Shown here: in pieces, positions 35,139 through 44,301 of the stretch | How the letters are laid out: each line of letters opens with the position of its first letter | Position numbering within the stretch: position 1 is the stretch's first letter | Assembly (NCBI GenBank): GCA_042095375.1 | Contig: JBELBJ010000002.1 | Location: 62,001-126,000, forward strand | Direction: 5' to 3' | Source: GCA-2715645 sp042095375 | GTDB taxonomy: Bacteria; Bacteroidota; Bacteroidia; Cytophagales; MED-G16 | Length of the DNA: 64,000 bases | Program-made: the position numbers and the translations under genes | Notes under the pieces: generated by a model | Database searches by the model: none | The model's input: the letters and a program-made list of their open reading frames with translations, nothing else | Told to the model about the DNA's origin: nothing

Positions 35139-36035
35139 ATGATGAAAATTGCTAATGCACCTTGTTCTTGGGGTATTTTAGAGTTTGATATAAAAAACCA
35201 TTCTAATTATAAGAAAGTACTTGATGAGATTAAAGAATGTAATTATTCAGGTACAGAACTAGGTGATTATGGATTTTTACCTACAAACCCTACATTATTA
35301 AGAAAAGAATTAAATAAAAGAAACCTTAGTTTAGTTGGAGCCTTTATTCCATTAGCTCTTTATATTAAAGAAAACCATAGAAAAGGAATTAAAAAAGCAT
35401 TATTGATTGCGGATTTAATGAAAAAAGCAGGATTTAATGATTCATTAATAATTCTTTCAGATGATAATTGTAAAGTAAATGAAAGGACTTCTAATACTGC
35501 TAGAATAAAAAAAAGTATGAAATTATCAAAAAAAAAAAGATTAATTTTTGCAGAAGGAGCTAATAAAATTGCTGAAGAGGTTTTTTCAAAATCAAATCTA
35601 AAAACTGTTTTTCATCATCACTGCGGAGGATATATTGAAACTCCAGATGAAATTGATTATTTTATGAGAAATACTGATGAAAATTTAATTGGATTATGTT
35701 TAGATACAGGCCATTCATTTTTAGGAGGAGGTAATCCAGTTAATGTTATAAAAAAATATAAAAAAAGAATATGGCATGTCCATTTTAAAGATTGTAATGA
35801 AAAAGTAAAAGAAGTAGGAATAAAAAAAAATTGGGATTATTTTCAGTTTATTAAAAATAAAATTTTTTGTGAATTAAATAAAGGAAGTATTGATTTTGAA
35901 AAAGTTAAAAACGAATTAATAAAAATAAATTATAAAGGATGGATTGTAGTTGAACAAGATATAATCCATGGAATGGGAGATCCAAAACAGTATGCTAGAA
36001 GAAATAGAAAATATTTAAAATCTATCAATCTATAA
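35139..36035 (+). CDS. iolE: Inosose dehydratase-like TIM-barrel protein (IolE/IolI family)
   Basis: The 298-residue protein is a xylose-isomerase-like TIM barrel. The N-terminus KIANAPCSWGILEFD, the metal-binding FHHHCGGYIETPDEI, CLDTGHSFLGGGNP, HVHFKDCNE and VVEQD segments are the conserved metal and substrate sites. By operon position between iolD and iolG it should supply the inosose dehydratase (IolE) step, 2-keto-myo-inositol to trihydroxycyclohexanedione, since no other candidate is present. The NAPCSWG start also occurs in IolI-like isomerases, so the exact reaction is not fixed by sequence. Spacing to both neighbours is three bases. Confidence 0.8.
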   Translation: MMKIANAPCSWGILEFDIKNHSNYKKVLDEIKECNYSGTELGDYGFLPTNPTLLRKELNKRNLSLVGAFIPLALYIKENHRKGIKKALLIADLMKKAGFNDSLIILSDDNCKVNERTSNTARIKKSMKLSKKKRLIFAEGANKIAEEVFSKSNLKTVFHHHCGGYIETPDEIDYFMRNTDENLIGLCLDTGHSFLGGGNPVNVIKKYKKRIWHVHFKDCNEKVKEVGIKKNWDYFQFIKNKIFCELNKGSIDFEKVKNELIKINYKGWIVVEQDIIHGMGDPKQYARRNRKYLKSINL

Positions 36036-36038
36036 AAT

Positions 36039-37052
36039 ATGAATAAAAAAAAAATATCTATTGGGATAATAGGAATTGGAAGAATTGGAAAAATACATCT
36101 AAAAAATTTATTTAATCATTTTAAATCTATAAAAATTGGAGCCATTTCAGATACTAATGAAAAACTAGAAAAATTATGTAAAACATATAATATAGGAAAA
36201 TACTACAAATCATATCAAGATTTAATAAAAGATAAATCTATAGATGCAGTTTTAATTTGTTCTCCAACAAGTTTTCATTCAAAACAAATCATATTTGCTG
36301 CAAAACATAAAAAAGATATATTTTGTGAAAAACCTGTTGATTTATCTTTAGAAAAAACAATAGAAATATTAAATATTATCAATAAGACTAAAGTAAAATT
36401 TATGATAGGGTTTAATAGAAGATTTGATCCAGATTTCATGAAAGTAAAAAAAATGGTTGATAAGGGAAAAATCGGAAAAGTTCAAACTATAAAAATCACA
36501 AGCAGAGACCCTAATCCTCCCTCAATAAATTATATAAAAAATTCTGGGGGATTATTTGTTGACATGACAATACATGATTTTGATATGGCTTGTAACATAG
36601 CAAATTCTGAAGTAAATGAAGTTTTTACTTCTGTAAACACAATAAACAAGAAAATTAAACAGGCTGGAGATATAGATACTGCAATAACCACACTAAAATT
36701 TGAAAATAATATAATTTGTTCTATTGATAATAGTAGAAAATCAGTATATGGCTATGATCAAAGAATTGAAATTTTTGGATCTAAAGGAATGTGTGGAATT
36801 GCTAAAAAGAATAATACAAATACTTTTCTAATTAATGATAAAAAAATAAAAAAATCATTTCCAAAAGATTTTTTTATTACAAGATATAAACATGCTTATA
36901 TTAATGAAATGAAGGAATTTGTAGATTGTTTAATTAATAATAACAAGCCTTCTGTAGGAATAGAAGATGCTGTTAGCTCAATTCGGATAGCAATAGCAGC
37001 AAAACTTTCTTATAAAAAAAATAAAAAAGTTGAATTAAAAACTCTTTACTAA
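36039..37052 (+). CDS. iolG: myo-Inositol 2-dehydrogenase
   Basis: IolG oxidises myo-inositol to 2-keto-myo-inositol with NAD, the first catabolic step. The 337-residue Gfo/Idh/MocA protein has the Rossmann motif GIIGIGRIGKIH at residues 8-19, the catalytic-lysine motif FCEKPVDLS near 97, FMIGFNRRFDPDF and the FVDMTIHDFDMACN segment with the active-site His/Asp pair. These match the IolG subgroup. It is cytoplasmic, with no signal peptide, unlike the Gfo/Idh proteins at 2660 and 57785. A paralogue (38640-39653, minus strand) lies beyond the transporter gene. Confidence 0.92.
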   Translation: MNKKKISIGIIGIGRIGKIHLKNLFNHFKSIKIGAISDTNEKLEKLCKTYNIGKYYKSYQDLIKDKSIDAVLICSPTSFHSKQIIFAAKHKKDIFCEKPVDLSLEKTIEILNIINKTKVKFMIGFNRRFDPDFMKVKKMVDKGKIGKVQTIKITSRDPNPPSINYIKNSGGLFVDMTIHDFDMACNIANSEVNEVFTSVNTINKKIKQAGDIDTAITTLKFENNIICSIDNSRKSVYGYDQRIEIFGSKGMCGIAKKNNTNTFLINDKKIKKSFPKDFFITRYKHAYINEMKEFVDCLINNNKPSVGIEDAVSSIRIAIAAKLSYKKNKKVELKTLY

Positions 37053-37054
37053 AA

Positions 37055-38626
37055 ATGTTGACATTTATAACATTTATATTTTTCACCCTTTTCGTAGCAA
37101 TATATACATGGTATAAACTGAAAAAAGAAAATTTATCATCCAAAGAGGGGTATTTTCTGGGAGGCAGAAGTCTAACAGGAGTAGTAATTGCAGGATCTAT
37201 GTTACTAACAAATATTTCAACTGAACATCTAATAGGGATGAATGGTTCTTCCTATAAAAATGGTTTTATAATTATTGCTTGGGAAGTTACTTCTTCTTTG
37301 GCATTAATTTTTGCTGCACTATATTTTGTTCCTAAATATTTAAAAATGGGCCTTATTACAATTCCACAATTTTTAGAATCTAGATTTGATAATACGACAA
37401 GAACCATAGTAGCATTATTTTTAATTGTATCATTTGTAATTACTCTTCTACCTATAGTTTTATATACTGGTGCTATTAATATAGAAAGTATTTTTAATAT
37501 TTCAGAAACTTTTAATATTTCTAAATCTCAGGGGTTATGGATAACTGTAATTGCTATAGGAAGTTTGGGTGCTATTTACGCTTTTTTCGGAGGATTAAAA
37601 GCAGTAGCAATTTCTGATACAATTAACGGCTATGGTTTATTAATTGGTGGTACTGCAATCCCTTTAATTGCATTAGTAAGTATTGGAGATGGAAACGTAA
37701 TAGAAGGATTAACGAAGGTATATAATAATGACCCTGAAAAATTTAATGTAATCGGAACACGGGATTCTGTAATGCCATTTGAAGTTTTATTTACTGGTTT
37801 AATAATTAATCAAATATATTTTTGGTGTATGAACCAAACAATCATTCAAAGAGCTTTAGGAGCAAAAAGCTTAATAGAAGCCCAAAAAGGTTTATTGTTT
37901 ACTGGTATTCTAAAAATTATAATACCATTCATAATTGTTTTACCAGGCGTTATAGGATACTACTACTTTGGAGATTCATTATATGAAAATCAAGATATGA
38001 TTTATCCAGAGCTAATTAAAAAAGTTCTTCCTTTAGGCCTAGTCGGTTTATTTGCAGCAGTAATTATGGGAGCTGTATTAAGTACATTCAATAGCGTACT
38101 TAATAGTGCAGCTACAATTTTTAGTATAGATTTTTATAAAAAACATATAGATAAAAATGTAAGTGAAAATAAATTGGTAAAAGTTGGAAAATTAACAACT
38201 TTAATTTTAGCAATTTTTGCAATTATTGTTGCTCCAATTATGGCTAATGCACCAGATGGGCTGTATCAATTATTACAGAAATTGAATGGGATATTTTTTA
38301 TTCCTATAGCATCAATTATGATAGCAGGATTTTTTACAAAAAGTATTTCTGCCATTGCTGCAAAAATATCTTTATTTGTTGGATTACTTTTTTATATAAA
38401 TGTGACTTTTATTTTTGAATCAGATATTCATTTTGTTCATGTTTGGGGAATTGAATTTATATTAAATATGGTTACTATGTTTATTTTTTCTTATATTTTT
38501 CCTCACAAAAAAAAGGAAGAAAGAAAAAGTGAAAATCATATAGAATTAATTGAATGGAAGTATGCAAAAGGAATCTCATTTATTATAGCATTTATTACTA
38601 TATCCATTTATATTCTACTTAGCTAA
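37055..38626 (+). CDS. Sodium/solute symporter, probable inositol importer
   Basis: The 523-residue protein belongs to the SSS (SLC5) family, with about 14 transmembrane helices. SKEGYFLGGRSLTGVVIAGSMLLTNIS at residues 28-55 is the first core helix and sodium-site region, and FGGLKAVAISDTINGYG and MGAVLSTFNSVLNSAATIF are later signature segments. It resembles the SglT/inositol-type branch more than PutP. It is the last gene of the iol operon, two bases after iolG, so inositol is the likely substrate; this is a context inference. A dyad that overlaps its stop codon may form a weak terminator with the convergent gene. Confidence 0.88.
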   Translation: MLTFITFIFFTLFVAIYTWYKLKKENLSSKEGYFLGGRSLTGVVIAGSMLLTNISTEHLIGMNGSSYKNGFIIIAWEVTSSLALIFAALYFVPKYLKMGLITIPQFLESRFDNTTRTIVALFLIVSFVITLLPIVLYTGAINIESIFNISETFNISKSQGLWITVIAIGSLGAIYAFFGGLKAVAISDTINGYGLLIGGTAIPLIALVSIGDGNVIEGLTKVYNNDPEKFNVIGTRDSVMPFEVLFTGLIINQIYFWCMNQTIIQRALGAKSLIEAQKGLLFTGILKIIIPFIIVLPGVIGYYYFGDSLYENQDMIYPELIKKVLPLGLVGLFAAVIMGAVLSTFNSVLNSAATIFSIDFYKKHIDKNVSENKLVKVGKLTTLILAIFAIIVAPIMANAPDGLYQLLQKLNGIFFIPIASIMIAGFFTKSISAIAAKISLFVGLLFYINVTFIFESDIHFVHVWGIEFILNMVTMFIFSYIFPHKKKEERKSENHIELIEWKYAKGISFIIAFITISIYILLS

Positions 38627-38653
38627 TTGTATTATTTACTTAAAAGTACAATT
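38625..38653. terminator. Possible bidirectional hairpin between convergent genes
   Basis: AATTGTA (38625-38631) pairs with TACAATT (38647-38653), and an inner TACTT/AAGTA dyad is nested in the loop. It lies across the stop codons of the symporter and the iolG-like gene. There is no U-run, so termination activity is uncertain. Confidence 0.3.
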
Positions 38654-39653
38654 GCTTATTTTCTCTAAATGATTCAGTTGCTTTTTCAGCAATTAAAGTA
38701 GCCTGTATACCATCTTCTATAGTAATCTCTGGTTTTCTTGATTGAACAATACAATTAATGAACTCTTGGATTTCATTTATAAAGGCTTGTTTGAATCTGT
38801 CTTGAAAAGACTGAAAACATTCTTTTGCTATTTCTTTATTGTCAAGAATTTGCACTAAACTTTTTTGTGGTGCAGAAGCAATCTTAATGGTTGCTTTTGT
38901 CCCAATTACTTCTGTTTCGACATTGTATCCATGAGAAGCAGTTCTTCCGGCAAGAAAAAAAGCCATAGAACCATTTTTGAATTGCATTAGTGATGTCACA
39001 TTATCACCATCTTTATATTTACTAAATTCAGGATAAGAATAACAACCCCCTACAGAAAATATAGTTTTTGGTTCACTCTTTAAAAACCACCTAGACAAAT
39101 CAATATCATGGATTGCCATATCTAAAAACTGACCGCCACTATATTTAGCATATTTTATTGAATTTGAAATTTGAGATTCTGGATCAACCGAATATCCTCT
39201 AAAAAGTATTGGTTTACCAATAACTCCTTTATCAATATTTTCTTTTATATATATATATGAAGGATCGTATCTTCTCATAAATCCTAACATAAAAATCAGA
39301 TTTTTTTTAAGATCTACAAGCTTTTTAATACCTAAACATTCATTAAGGTTTATTCCCAAAGGCTTTTCACAAAAAACATGAAGTCCTTTGTTTAAAGCAA
39401 TGGTTGAATGTTTATAATGTTGATTTGAAGAAGAAACTATAATTATTGCATCAAGTTTAGCTTGATCTATCATTTTTTCATAATTATCATAGCAATTGAT
39501 ATCATTAATTTTTTTTTTAATTTTATTTAATTCTTCATTATTTAAACTACATGCAGCAACTAATTTGGCTCCCGTAATATTATTTAAAATATTATTAGCA
39601 TGAATATAACCTAATCTTCCTAAGCCAACTATACCTAATCTAATCTCTTTCAT
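38640..39653 (-). CDS. Inositol 2-dehydrogenase-like oxidoreductase (second IolG paralogue)
   Basis: The 337-residue Gfo/Idh/MocA protein has the Rossmann motif GIVGLGRLGYIHANN at residues 7-21, the lysine motif FCEKPLGIN near 98, FMLGFMRRYDPSY and FLDMAIHDIDLSRWF with the active-site Asp/His. It is the same length as the operon iolG and has the same motif order, but its sequence is clearly different. In other bacteria such paralogues (for example IolX) act on scyllo-inositol or other isomers; which isomer is used here is unknown. It is transcribed alone, toward the iol operon. Confidence 0.87.
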   Translation of the reverse strand: MKEIRLGIVGLGRLGYIHANNILNNITGAKLVAACSLNNEELNKIKKKINDINCYDNYEKMIDQAKLDAIIIVSSSNQHYKHSTIALNKGLHVFCEKPLGINLNECLGIKKLVDLKKNLIFMLGFMRRYDPSYIYIKENIDKGVIGKPILFRGYSVDPESQISNSIKYAKYSGGQFLDMAIHDIDLSRWFLKSEPKTIFSVGGCYSYPEFSKYKDGDNVTSLMQFKNGSMAFFLAGRTASHGYNVETEVIGTKATIKIASAPQKSLVQILDNKEIAKECFQSFQDRFKQAFINEIQEFINCIVQSRKPEITIEDGIQATLIAEKATESFRENKQLYF

Positions 39654-39763
39654 ACATTTAATATAATAAAAAAATAAATTGAATTCGTTTTTTTAAATTA
39701 TCTTAAGCAACTACATTTAGTATTATAATTTAATTAAATTGAGTTATCTATAATTAGAAATAA

Positions 39764-41095
39764 ATGAATAAGTATTCAAAGCAATTTAACCTAGATCACA
39801 CAATATTTGCTTGGTCAAATCAAAAAGGTCTAGATCCTATACATGTAGAAAAAGCAAAAGGAGTTTATTTATATGATGATAAAGGAAAAAAATATATAGA
39901 TTTTTCATCGCAACTTATGAATGTAAATGTTGGACACGGAAGACAAGAAGTTACTGAAGCTGTTAAAAAGCAAATGGAAAAATTAAGTTATGTAAGTCCT
40001 CCATTCACAACCGATTCTAGGGGGATTTTAGGAAAAAAAATAGCAGACATAACTCCAGAAAATTTAAACAAAACATTCTTTACTTTAGGTGGTGCTGAAT
40101 CAAACGAAAATGCAATTATACTTGCTAGGTTACATACAAACAAACATAAAATTATTACACACTATAGATCTTATCATGGAGCAACAATTGGAGCAGTAAG
40201 TGCAGGAGGAGATCCAAGAAAAAATGAAATTGATAATCAACAAGTTCCAAACTGCATTCATGTTGAAAATCCATATTATTATAGATGTCCATGGTATTCA
40301 TCCTCATTTAAAGAATGTGGAGAAAGGGCAATAAAAAATTTAGAAAATTCTATAAATTATGAAGGTTCAAAAAACATTGCTGCAATAATGATGGAAGGGG
40401 AATCTGGATCATCAGGATGTATAAAATACCCTCCAAACTATCTAAAAAAAGTTTCTAAATTATGTAAAAAATATAATATCCTTTTAATAATCGATGAGGT
40501 CATGAGTGGTTTTTGTAGAACAGGAAAATGGTTTGGATTCAATCATCATGATATAAAACCCGATATTGTAACTATAGCAAAAGGAATTACATCTGGATAT
40601 ATTCCATTAGGTGGTGTAATTGTATCAAATGAAATTATAGATACTTTTAATAATAAATTTCTTCCTTTAGGACTTACATATTCTGCCCATTCTGTTGCAT
40701 GTGCCGCTGCAAACTCAGTTTTAGATATTTGTGATAAAGAAAATTTAAATGAAAATGCTACAAATATTGGTTCATATACAGATCAATTAATGAAAAAACT
40801 TATTAATAAACATCCATCCATTGGTGATTGGAGAAATACTGGGATGTTGGGATGTATAGAATTAGTAAAAAACAGAAAAACAAAAGAGCCCCTAGCTCCA
40901 TTTAATGCCAGTGCATCTGAAATGAAACAAATGAATCAAGTTACTTCTAAACTGAGAGAACTTGGGATGTTTACCTACTGCAAATGGAATTTTATATTTG
41001 TTGCGCCTCCTTTGATTGCTAAAAAAGACGAAATAGATGAAGGAATTGATATTATTTCAAAAGCTTTATCTATTGCAGATGAATTTTATCATTGA
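39764..41095 (+). CDS. Class III (omega) aminotransferase, PLP-dependent
   Basis: The 443-residue protein belongs to the class III aminotransferases. The PLP lysine is Lys273 in IAKGITSGYIPLGG; LIIDEVMSGFCRTGKWF carries the cofactor-binding aspartate, and YRSYHGATIGAVS and MEGESGSSGCI are further active-site segments. The start DHTIFAWSNQKGLDPI and the EGESGSSG segment resemble taurine- and beta-alanine-pyruvate aminotransferases, so the amino donor is probably an omega-amino acid or amine. Lysine, ornithine or GABA substrates are not excluded. It is followed six bases later by a PutP-like symporter gene, which may import the donor. Confidence 0.87.
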   Translation: MNKYSKQFNLDHTIFAWSNQKGLDPIHVEKAKGVYLYDDKGKKYIDFSSQLMNVNVGHGRQEVTEAVKKQMEKLSYVSPPFTTDSRGILGKKIADITPENLNKTFFTLGGAESNENAIILARLHTNKHKIITHYRSYHGATIGAVSAGGDPRKNEIDNQQVPNCIHVENPYYYRCPWYSSSFKECGERAIKNLENSINYEGSKNIAAIMMEGESGSSGCIKYPPNYLKKVSKLCKKYNILLIIDEVMSGFCRTGKWFGFNHHDIKPDIVTIAKGITSGYIPLGGVIVSNEIIDTFNNKFLPLGLTYSAHSVACAAANSVLDICDKENLNENATNIGSYTDQLMKKLINKHPSIGDWRNTGMLGCIELVKNRKTKEPLAPFNASASEMKQMNQVTSKLRELGMFTYCKWNFIFVAPPLIAKKDEIDEGIDIISKALSIADEFYH

Positions 41096-41101
41096 TTCAT
41101 T

Positions 41102-42613
41102 ATGATAATTAAACTTTTTATTTTAGTTATATATTTTGGAGTTTTATTTTTTATAGGTTGGTGGTCTTCAAAAAAAATCAAAGACATTAAGGATTATTAT
41201 GTTGGCGGAAAAAAACTTGGATATTGGGTAGTAGCATTTTCAACTAGAGCAACTGGCGAATCAGCTTGGTTATTATTAGGATTGACTGGATTAGGTGCAA
41301 TTGTTGGAATTAGTGCTTTTTGGGTTGTTATAGGTGAAGTAATTGGTGTTTCTTTAGCATGGATTTTTATGGCAAAAAAATTCAAAAGAATTACTGATAA
41401 ATTTAATTCAATCACAATACCTGATTATTTAGTTAGTAGATTCAATTCAAAAACAAATAATCTCAGAATTCTATCATCTATATTTTTATCATTTTTTATA
41501 ATAATCTATGTTAGTGCTCAAATTGATGCTACTGGATCTGCATTTGAAGCATTTTTAAATTGGAACTATTTTGTTGGAGCAATAGTAGGATATGGAATTG
41601 TTCTACTTTATATAATTTTTGGTGGTTTTGTAGCAGTAGCATGGTCTGATTTAATTCAAGGATCATTAATGTTTCTAGCACTTTTAATTTTACCAATTAT
41701 TGGATATATATCTTACAGTAATAACATTCCACTTTTTGAAAGTATTAACAAAATAGATCCTGGATTGATTTCGATTTGGGGTCCTGGTGGTTTTAATTCT
41801 ATTAATATAGCAACAATCATTGGATATCTATGTATTGGATTGGCTTTCTTAGGATCTCCTCAGATTTTTGTCAGATTTATGTCTATAAAAAGTGAAGAAG
41901 AAATTGATAAAGGAAAATGGGTTGCTATTTTATTTACTTTAATTACTGATTCTTCAGCTGTGATGATTGGAATATTAGCTCGATCTTTATTTACAGATCT
42001 CGGTTCAGATGTAGAGAGCATACTAGGTAATAATGGACAAAATTCTTTAATACTTATGGTAGAGTATTTATTGCCACTTACTTTTGTTGGTATTTATATG
42101 GCCGTAGTCTTAGCCGCAATAATGTCAACTGTAGACTCCTTATTAGTATTAGCATCTAGTACAATTGTCAGAGACATTTATCAAAAAATAATTAATCCAA
42201 AAACACATGTTAAAGATTTGATAGGAATTTCAAGATTAACTACTTTCATTATGGCTTCTATAGCATTAGCTGTTGCCATTATTGTAGCAATATCAACCCC
42301 TGAAAGAACTATTTTTTGGTTTGTTCTTGTTGGATTTCATGGAATTGCAGCAAGTTTTTGTCCTACAATAATTCTTTCGCTCTTTTGGAAAGGTTTTACT
42401 GAAAAAGGAGCTATTTCATCTATGATTGTTGGATTTTTAGCTGTACTTTTTTTTAAGTTCGTAATGCCAAAAGTTGAATATATTGGAATTTATTTCGACA
42501 AAATTGCTGAGTTGGCTCCTGCCCTTCTTCTAGGTTTATTAACTGGATATATAGTTTCAAAAATTTATCCAAATAAGGAATTGGAAGATGAATTTAAAAA
42601 AATAAGTAAATAA
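41102..42613 (+). CDS. Sodium/proline-type symporter (PutP-like, SSS family)
   Basis: The 503-residue protein has about 13 transmembrane helices and the PutP-like opening: KDYYVGGKKLGYWVVAFSTRATGESAWLLLG corresponds to the sodium-site region of PutP. Further signatures are FGGFVAVAWSDLIQG and MAVVLAAIMSTVDSLLVLASS, the latter with sodium-coordinating Ser/Thr residues. The immediate upstream aminotransferase suggests an amino acid or amine substrate; proline itself is also possible, given pruA at 11174. The substrate is inferred, not shown. Confidence 0.88.
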   Translation: MIIKLFILVIYFGVLFFIGWWSSKKIKDIKDYYVGGKKLGYWVVAFSTRATGESAWLLLGLTGLGAIVGISAFWVVIGEVIGVSLAWIFMAKKFKRITDKFNSITIPDYLVSRFNSKTNNLRILSSIFLSFFIIIYVSAQIDATGSAFEAFLNWNYFVGAIVGYGIVLLYIIFGGFVAVAWSDLIQGSLMFLALLILPIIGYISYSNNIPLFESINKIDPGLISIWGPGGFNSINIATIIGYLCIGLAFLGSPQIFVRFMSIKSEEEIDKGKWVAILFTLITDSSAVMIGILARSLFTDLGSDVESILGNNGQNSLILMVEYLLPLTFVGIYMAVVLAAIMSTVDSLLVLASSTIVRDIYQKIINPKTHVKDLIGISRLTTFIMASIALAVAIIVAISTPERTIFWFVLVGFHGIAASFCPTIILSLFWKGFTEKGAISSMIVGFLAVLFFKFVMPKVEYIGIYFDKIAELAPALLLGLLTGYIVSKIYPNKELEDEFKKISK

Positions 42614-42641
42614 AGATTATATTTAAAACAGTTTAACCCTA

Positions 42642-44300
42642 ATGAAAAAATTTAATAGAAGACAATTTATAGGATCAATTCCAGCCTTAGCGATGGTATC
42701 TTGTTATACTAGTCAGAAACCAGATATCATATTATATAATGCCAATATTATAACTGTTAACCCACTCCAACCAAAAGCTGAAGCAATAGCTATATCTGGA
42801 GACAAAATAGTTGCTATTGGAAATAATGATGAAATACTTAATCTTGCATCAGGTATTACAAAAAAAATTGATATTGATAACAAAACTATTACTCCAGGCT
42901 TTATTGATGCCCATTCTCACCCAGCATCATCTGGAAGATCTCACCTTAGAAAGGTTGACTGTGATTTAAGATCAATTGAAGAAATTAAAAATGCTATATA
43001 TGAGAGAACAAAAATCACTCCTATAGGAAATTGGATTTCTGGCTTTAAATATGATGATACTAAAACACGAGAAAAAAGATTTATAAATAATAAAGATCTA
43101 GATGAAGTGTCTCCAGAACACCCTGTAATAATTACTCATCGAGGTGGGCATACTGCTTACGTGAATTCTTTAGCGTTATCACTTGCGAAAATTGATAAGA
43201 ATACTTTTAATCCAGAAGGAGGTCAAATCGGTCGAGATAATGAGACTGGTGAGTTAAATGGTAGATTATTAGAAAGCGCTACATATCCTGTGGAGAGACT
43301 TGTCCCAAATGAGTTTACAAGAGAAGACTATCAAGAAGGAGCTAAACTTATATCTGAAATGATGTCAAAATCAGGAATAACATCTGTAACTGATGCTGGA
43401 ACAGGAGTAAAAACATTACAAAGTTACCAAGATGCGTATGATGATGGTGAATTAAAAACCAGAATTTATTGTATGATAAGGGGGTATGCTTTTGATGAAA
43501 TAAATTCATCTGGGAAAAAAACAGGTCATGGAAATAATTGGGTTAGAGTAGGTGCATTAAAGTTAGTTTGTGATGGATCTATTTCAGAAAGAACAGCTAG
43601 ATTATCTGAGCCATATATAGATAGGCCGAATGATTATGGTATTATAGTTAATGATGAAGATCAACTATATGAACAAGCTATAAATGCACATTTACAAGAT
43701 TGGCAAATTGGAATTCATGCAAATGGTGATGTTGGCATTGATATTTCCCTTCGTGTATTTGAAAGGTTACAAAAAGAAAAATACAGAAAAGATGCAAGAT
43801 TCAGGCTAGAACACTGTACAATAATTAATAATGATTTAGTTCAAAGAATTAAAGCTTTAAATGCAATTCCTAATCCTTTCTCTACATATGTTTATTTTCA
43901 TGGAGAAAAAATGAAAGAATATGGTAAAAAAAGATTGGAAAACATGTTTGCGGTTAGAAGTTTTCTTGATGCTGGAATAAATGTAACCCAAACATCAGAT
44001 TATCCTCCTGGCCCATATGAGCCAATGATGGCTATTCAATCAAGTGTTACTCGTACTGATTATAATGGTGAAGTTTGGGGACCTAATCAAAAGATTAGTG
44101 TTGAAGAAGCAATTAAAGTAGGAACTATTAATGGTGCCTATGCTTCATATGAAGAAGATATAAAAGGTTCACTAGAAATTGGTAAACTTGCTGATTTAGT
44201 TATTTTAGAAAAAGATCCAAGAAAAATAGATCCATTGTCAATTATAGATATACCAATACAAAGAACAATGGTAGGCGGAAACTGGTCATATGAATCTTAA
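42642..44300 (+). CDS. Exported amidohydrolase, YtcJ-like
   Basis: The 552-residue protein has an N-terminus with NRRQFIG followed by a hydrophobic stretch and AMVSC, so a Tat-exported lipoprotein is predicted. The metallo-dependent amidohydrolase (amidohydrolase-3) barrel follows: DAHSHPASSG holds the HxH metal ligands near residue 94, then HRGGHTAYVNS, a late IHANGDVGID, RLEHCTIIN and TSDYPPGPYEPM with the final aspartate. IKGSLEIGKLADLVIL closes the composite beta domain. YtcJ-like enzymes act on N-substituted amides or imides; the substrate is unknown. It follows the symporter by 28 bases and probably belongs to the same transcription unit. Confidence 0.87.
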   Translation: MKKFNRRQFIGSIPALAMVSCYTSQKPDIILYNANIITVNPLQPKAEAIAISGDKIVAIGNNDEILNLASGITKKIDIDNKTITPGFIDAHSHPASSGRSHLRKVDCDLRSIEEIKNAIYERTKITPIGNWISGFKYDDTKTREKRFINNKDLDEVSPEHPVIITHRGGHTAYVNSLALSLAKIDKNTFNPEGGQIGRDNETGELNGRLLESATYPVERLVPNEFTREDYQEGAKLISEMMSKSGITSVTDAGTGVKTLQSYQDAYDDGELKTRIYCMIRGYAFDEINSSGKKTGHGNNWVRVGALKLVCDGSISERTARLSEPYIDRPNDYGIIVNDEDQLYEQAINAHLQDWQIGIHANGDVGIDISLRVFERLQKEKYRKDARFRLEHCTIINNDLVQRIKALNAIPNPFSTYVYFHGEKMKEYGKKRLENMFAVRSFLDAGINVTQTSDYPPGPYEPMMAIQSSVTRTDYNGEVWGPNQKISVEEAIKVGTINGAYASYEEDIKGSLEIGKLADLVILEKDPRKIDPLSIIDIPIQRTMVGGNWSYES

Positions 44301-44301
44301 T

